A stretch of DNA of 10,887 nt from Fimbriimonadales bacterium (GTDB lineage: Bacteria > Armatimonadota > Fimbriimonadia > Fimbriimonadales > GBS-DC), in the NCBI GenBank assembly GCA_026416655.1, contig JAOAES010000029.1:1-10887 (forward strand). Reading direction: 5' to 3'. The notes below the pieces were generated by a model. The model was not told where the DNA came from, searched no databases, and worked only from the letters and a program-made list of their open reading frames with translations. Numbering within the stretch: the first letter of the stretch is position 1; each line of letters opens with the position of its first letter. The position numbers and the translations under genes are program-made. Of this stretch, positions 7,836-10,887 are shown in pieces.

Positions 7836-8705
7836 ATGCAGATTCGTGTAGCAGGCGGGGCGCGCGTCGCGCTGGAATCAGCAGTCGTGACGCACGGACT
7901 GCCGTATCCCCAGAATCTCGAATCGGCGCGGCGAATGCAGGAGGCTGTGCGAGCATCTGATGCGGTTCCGTGCATAGTGGCTCTTTTGCACGGAGTGCCT
8001 TGTGTCGGCGTCTCAGACGCCGAGTTGGAAATGTTAGCGCAGTATCCCTCCCCCTCCAAAGTCGCCCTACACAATCTCGGGATCGCCCGCGCAATGCAGC
8101 TCACAGGGGGCACTACCGTCGCAGCGACAGTCTATCTGGCACATCAGGCAGGAATTAAGGTCATGGCGACAGGGGGAATCGGCGGCGTGCATCGCGATGG
8201 GCGCGACCTCAGCGGCGACCTGCCCACCTTAGCCCGCACGCCTGTCATCGTCGTCTGCTCTGGGGCGAAGGTAATCCTGGACCTGCCCGCCACACGCGAG
8301 TGGCTGGAGACCTATGGCATCCCGATAATCGGCTACCAGACCGACGAGCTACCCGGCTTCTACACAGCGCATACCGGACTGCGCGTGGACGCAACCGTCC
8401 ACGATGTGGACGCACTGGTTGACCTGTGGCTTGCGCATCGTGCGATGGGTACGGCGATGCTGGTCGTGCAGCCTCCGCCCCCAGAGTATGCTCTTCCCCG
8501 CACTGAGATGGACGCGCTGCTGGAGCAGTCGCTGCGCGAGTGCGCCGAGACGGGAATTACAGGGGGTGCGACGACCCCATGGCTGCTCAAACGCCTCGCG
8601 GAGCTGAGTGATGGACGCACTTTGCTGGTCAACCTCGCCCTCTTGGAAGCAAATGCCCATCTGGCGGGACGAATTGCAAAACGGCTCGATTCCACTGGTT
8701 TGTGA
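7836..8705 (+). CDS. psuG: Pseudouridine-5'-phosphate glycosidase
   Basis: PsuG cleaves the C-C glycosidic bond of pseudouridine 5'-phosphate to uracil and ribose 5-phosphate, salvaging modified RNA breakdown products in the cytoplasm. The 289-residue protein aligns throughout with E. coli PsuG: ALESAVVTHGLPYPQN (12-27; E14 matches E31), SPSKVALHNL (K75 matches the Schiff-base Lys K93), GGTTVAATV, VMATGGIGGVHRD (109-121), D124 (metal ligand D149), VVCSGAKVILDL (139-150), GYQTDELPGF and VNLALLEAN (N266 matches N289). ATG 7836 is chosen because MQIRVAGGARVALES fits family N-termini; an in-frame TTG at 7794 has no ribosome binding site. There is also no Shine-Dalgarno before 7836, so leaderless translation is possible. 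The usual partner, pseudouridine kinase PsuK, is not in the window. Confidence 0.96.
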   Translation: MQIRVAGGARVALESAVVTHGLPYPQNLESARRMQEAVRASDAVPCIVALLHGVPCVGVSDAELEMLAQYPSPSKVALHNLGIARAMQLTGGTTVAATVYLAHQAGIKVMATGGIGGVHRDGRDLSGDLPTLARTPVIVVCSGAKVILDLPATREWLETYGIPIIGYQTDELPGFYTAHTGLRVDATVHDVDALVDLWLAHRAMGTAMLVVQPPPPEYALPRTEMDALLEQSLRECAETGITGGATTPWLLKRLAELSDGRTLLVNLALLEANAHLAGRIAKRLDSTGL

Positions 8706-8721
8706 AAAAATGCACAACCTC

Positions 8722-8752
8722 TTGCATAGACCCGCCCGGTTTTGGGTACAAT
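8722..8752 (+). promoter_or_regulatory. Promoter of the ctaB-subunit III-sco operon
   Basis: TTGCAT at 8722-8727 and TACAAT at 8747-8752 are separated by 19 bases, slightly long. The -10 sits in GGGTACAAT, the core shared with other promoters here. Transcription would begin near 8759-8761, giving a leader of about 50 nt to the preferred ATG at 8809, or a leaderless start at ATG 8761. Confidence 0.6.
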
Positions 8753-8798
8753 AAAGCGCGATGAAAACCGCCGTGCGTCTGACCGATGCGCCGCCAGT

Positions 8799-8805
8799 GG
8801 AGGGG
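8799..8805 (+). promoter_or_regulatory. Ribosome binding site deciding the ctaB start
   Basis: GGAGGGG, with GGAGG ending 5 nt before ATG 8809, favours that codon over the in-frame ATG at 8761, which has no Shine-Dalgarno. Confidence 0.6.
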
Positions 8806-8808
8806 ACG

Positions 8809-9666
8809 ATGCAGAAACTGCAAGCGTACTGGCTCCTGAGCAAGCCGCGCGTGACGATTCTGGTCTGGCTGACGACGGCGGCGGGGCTGACACTGGGGGG
8901 CTGGGGGCAGACGCTTTCGGCGGGGCTGATTGTGGCGACGCTGCTCGGCTCTTGGCTGGTTATTGCCTCTGCTAATGCGCTCAATCAGGCGTATGAGTGG
9001 CGTCAGGACGCCCTTATGACTCGCACGGCACAGCGTCCTATTCCCGCCGGACGTGTTAGTCCGCTGGAGGGATGGCTTATCGGCGCTCTATGGGGCGTGA
9101 TGGGCACGCTGACGCTGGCGCTCTGGGTGAATCTCCCTGTTGCTGTGCTGGGCGCGCTCTCTATCCTGCTTTACGCTTTCGTCTACACCCCGCTCAAGCA
9201 GCGCACGCACCTCAGCACGGCGATTGGCGCCATCCCAGGCGCTATCCCACCGATGGCGGGCTGGGTCGCGGCGCAGGGGGGCTTCTCTATCGAAGCGTGG
9301 CTGCTGTTCGCGCTCCAGTTCGTGTGGCAGTTCCCACACTTCTGGGCAATCGCGTGGCTCTATCGCGACGAGTACGCCAAAGCGGGCTTCCATATGTTGC
9401 CCTATCCCGATGCAACAGTGGAGGCGACGGCACGGCTTGCGCTCTGGTACACCCTCGCGATGGTCGCAATTAGCCTGATGTTCGCGCCGTTCGCGACGCA
9501 TAGCTGGCTCTATCTGCTGGGCGCAGCAACACTGGGGCTGTGGGCGGTGCGAGCCGCGCAGCGGTTCCTCAAAAGCCCTGACACACCTCAAGGCGCACGC
9601 ACCGTGCTGATAAGCTCAGTGTTGTACCTACCACTATTACTGCTCTGGATGATTATCAGTTTGTGA
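8809..9666 (+). CDS. ctaB: Protoheme IX farnesyltransferase (heme O synthase)
   Basis: This integral membrane UbiA-family prenyltransferase adds a farnesyl group to heme B, making heme O for heme-copper oxidases (also the precursor of heme A). The 285 residues fit the family. It opens with YWLLSKPRVTILVWLTTAAG. The first prenyl-diphosphate motif is ANALNQAYEWRQDALMTRTAQRPIPAGR (residues 55-82, quoted here in part: NALNQAYEWRQDALM), with D67. YTPLKQRTHLSTAIGAIPGA and PPMAGW follow (126-152), then QFPHFWAIAWLYRDEY (174-189), the second Asp-rich region. About eight or nine hydrophobic helices are apparent. An in-frame ATG at 8761 would add 16 residues. The stop overlaps a GTG for the next gene, whose product is a subunit of the oxidase that uses the heme. 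Confidence 0.94.
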   Translation: MQKLQAYWLLSKPRVTILVWLTTAAGLTLGGWGQTLSAGLIVATLLGSWLVIASANALNQAYEWRQDALMTRTAQRPIPAGRVSPLEGWLIGALWGVMGTLTLALWVNLPVAVLGALSILLYAFVYTPLKQRTHLSTAIGAIPGAIPPMAGWVAAQGGFSIEAWLLFALQFVWQFPHFWAIAWLYRDEYAKAGFHMLPYPDATVEATARLALWYTLAMVAISLMFAPFATHSWLYLLGAATLGLWAVRAAQRFLKSPDTPQGARTVLISSVLYLPLLLLWMIISL

Positions 9667-9668
9667 CC

Positions 9669-10304
9669 ATGAAACTCAAGAACCGACCTCAGGTTTATGG
9701 GCGCGGCATCGGCGAGGGGAATCTGCCTCCTCGCTATCGCGGCGATGGCGACAGCGGAAGCGAGCCGCCGTTCGATCGGTTCCAGTCAGCGCGACTGGGG
9801 CTGTATATCTTTCTCGGCGCGCTAACCACCATGTTCGGCGCGCTGGCGGCGCTCTACCTGTTGCGCACGCCTGCACGCCCTGAGTTCGCTTTCGAGTTGC
9901 CGAAGCTGAGCTGGATTAGCACGGCGGTCATCCTGCTAAGCAGCATCCCCTGCCAGATGGCGTTGAACGCGGCGCGAGCGGACAACTTGGGCGGCGTCTG
10001 GCGCGGGATGGCGCTGACGCTGTCGCTCGGCGCGCTGTTCCTGAGCCTGCAACTCGGCAGCTGGGGCGAGATTGCCCGCCAGCTTCAGGGCGCGCCCCCT
10101 CACTTCTTTACCTCGATGTTCTACGTGATTAGCGCAACGCACGGGCTGCACCTGCTCGGCGGACTGGTCTTCGTGGGCTATTTACTCTATCAAGCGCAAG
10201 TGCAGCGCGTGATGAACCCACAGTACGTCGAACTCGGCGCAATTTACTGGCACTTCCTGGGCGTACTCTGGGCGGCGCTGTTCGCGGTGCTGCTCATCAA
10301 GTGA
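9669..10304 (+). CDS. ctaE: Heme-copper oxidase (cytochrome c oxidase) subunit III
   Basis: This 211-residue membrane protein belongs to the COX III family, which stabilises the catalytic subunit I and may help proton delivery. A hydrophilic Gly/Pro-rich N-terminus (about 1-40) precedes five predicted helices at roughly 43-65, 81-100, 113-133, 147-173 and 192-210, the short bacterial form lacking the first two helices of the seven-helix type. Diagnostic segments are FTSMFYVISATHGLHLLGGL (147-166) and YWHFLGVLWAALFAVLL (193-209). ATG 9669 lies 2 bases after the ctaB stop; GTG 9663, overlapping that stop as GTGA, would add two residues. Neither has a clear Shine-Dalgarno, so coupling to ctaB is likely. 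Whether it serves a cytochrome c or a quinol oxidase cannot be told; the SCO gene downstream favours a Cu(A)-containing cytochrome c oxidase. Confidence 0.9.
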   Translation: MKLKNRPQVYGRGIGEGNLPPRYRGDGDSGSEPPFDRFQSARLGLYIFLGALTTMFGALAALYLLRTPARPEFAFELPKLSWISTAVILLSSIPCQMALNAARADNLGGVWRGMALTLSLGALFLSLQLGSWGEIARQLQGAPPHFFTSMFYVISATHGLHLLGGLVFVGYLLYQAQVQRVMNPQYVELGAIYWHFLGVLWAALFAVLLIK

Positions 10305-10314
10305 GGGAATGACA

Positions 10315-10887
10315 ATGCGGGGCATGATGATTTTCGCGTGGGGCTTGCTGGCTCTGGCAATCGTGGCATTCGTGTTCGCGCTCTACAGCCGTCAAGCCGC
10401 GCTGAACAAGGAGGAGCCGCTACCCATTCTTGGGGAAGTCAATACCCCATTTGAGTTCAAAAACCAGTGGGGCGAGACTATTACACGCGACGCCTTCAAA
10501 GGCAAGGTGTGGATCGCCTATTTCTTCTTCACAACCTGCCCCACCATCTGCCCGATTATGAACCGCAACGCCATCGATGTGCAGACCGAGTTCGCCAAGA
10601 ACCCCGACGTGCTAATCGCGGGATTCACGGTTGACCCCGAAAACGATACCGTCGCCATCCTGAAAAAGTGGAGCGAGCGGCACAAAGCGCAGCGGGATAA
10701 GTGGCACTTCCTCACGGGCAAGCGGGAAACGCTCTATAACTTGTCGCGTGAGACTTTCAAACTCGGTGCGGAGCCAGGCGACGGGAACCACCCTATCGTG
10801 CATAGCGATAAACTCGTGCTGATAGACCGTCAGGGGCGCATTCGTGGCTACTACTCCGGCGTTAATCGCGATGAGGTGCAGCGACTG
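10315..10887 (+). CDS. sco: SCO1/SenC family copper chaperone, 3' end missing
   Basis: The frame is open from ATG 10315 to the window end (191 codons, no stop reached). Residues 6-24 form a single N-terminal membrane anchor, and the rest is a thioredoxin-like domain facing outside the cytoplasm. Copper-binding residues are C75 and C79 in TTCPTICPIM and H163 in HSDKLVLID, the standard SCO set. GFTVDPENDT (103-112) and WHFLTG (130-135) are also typical. SCO proteins deliver copper to, or reduce, the Cu(A) site of oxidase subunit II. GAGGG at 10303-10307 lies 7 nt before ATG 10315, and the gap to subunit III is 10 bases, so the three genes form one operon. Only the last few residues of the domain are probably missing. 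Confidence 0.94.
   Translation, partial: MRGMMIFAWGLLALAIVAFVFALYSRQAALNKEEPLPILGEVNTPFEFKNQWGETITRDAFKGKVWIAYFFFTTCPTICPIMNRNAIDVQTEFAKNPDVLIAGFTVDPENDTVAILKKWSERHKAQRDKWHFLTGKRETLYNLSRETFKLGAEPGDGNHPIVHSDKLVLIDRQGRIRGYYSGVNRDEVQRL

Noticed and set aside
8005..8023. Palindrome TCGGCGTCTCAGACGCCGA within psuG, resembling the REP-like core
   Set aside because: It encodes VGVSDAE, which fits the conserved PsuG sequence at that point with no extra residues, so it is not an insertion; the likeness to the repeats may be coincidence.

Overview
The window is about 10.9 kb of high-GC bacterial chromosome, mostly housekeeping genes on the + strand. Position 1 is a library artefact: bases 1-19 are the Tn5/Nextera mosaic end, so the contig really begins at base 20. 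Weak lineage clues are a secreted protein whose mature end resembles an S-layer-homology (SLH) domain, a Bacillus/Thermus-type 'large' SRP RNA with an Alu domain, an aerobic heme-copper oxidase cluster, and palindromic repeats with a CGTCGGC/GCCGACG core. These suggest a deep-branching Gram-negative-type or thermophile-associated lineage; Armatimonadota is my best guess, but nothing here proves it.

Layout. (1) 20-106, minus: start of an exported SLH-like protein, divergent from (2) 187-573, a small zinc-ribbon membrane protein, which is followed after 1 base by (3) 575-1483, a TIGR01777/YfcH-type epimerase-like protein. (4) 1484-1758, minus: SRP RNA, whose 3' end abuts the stop of the epimerase gene. 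It diverges from (5) 1813-2634, a DUF697 protein with a degenerate GTPase-like N-terminus. (6) 2631-5216: an 861-residue two-half M16 zinc peptidase, overlapping gene 5 by a GTGA and carrying three palindromic repeat elements in frame. (7) 5316-7769: Lon protease. (8) 7836-8705: pseudouridine-5'-phosphate glycosidase, PsuG. (9) 8809-9666, 9669-10304 and 10315 to the end: heme O synthase, cytochrome oxidase subunit III and a SCO copper chaperone. These form a tightly packed oxidase maturation operon that runs off the right edge.

How it fits together. Genes 5 and 6 look translationally coupled. M16 peptidase and Lon are both proteolytic, one predicted to be exported and one cytoplasmic. The last three genes supply heme O (or the heme A precursor), a core oxidase subunit and the Cu(A) chaperone of one respiratory complex. 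Subunits I and II are not in view.

I found no CRISPR array, tRNA, insertion sequence with a transposase, phage gene or defence system. The most unusual signals are the three repeat elements in the M16 gene, which fall only at the N-terminus, an intra-domain linker and the inter-domain linker, and a shared promoter-like core, RGGTAYMMT, upstream of six transcription units.
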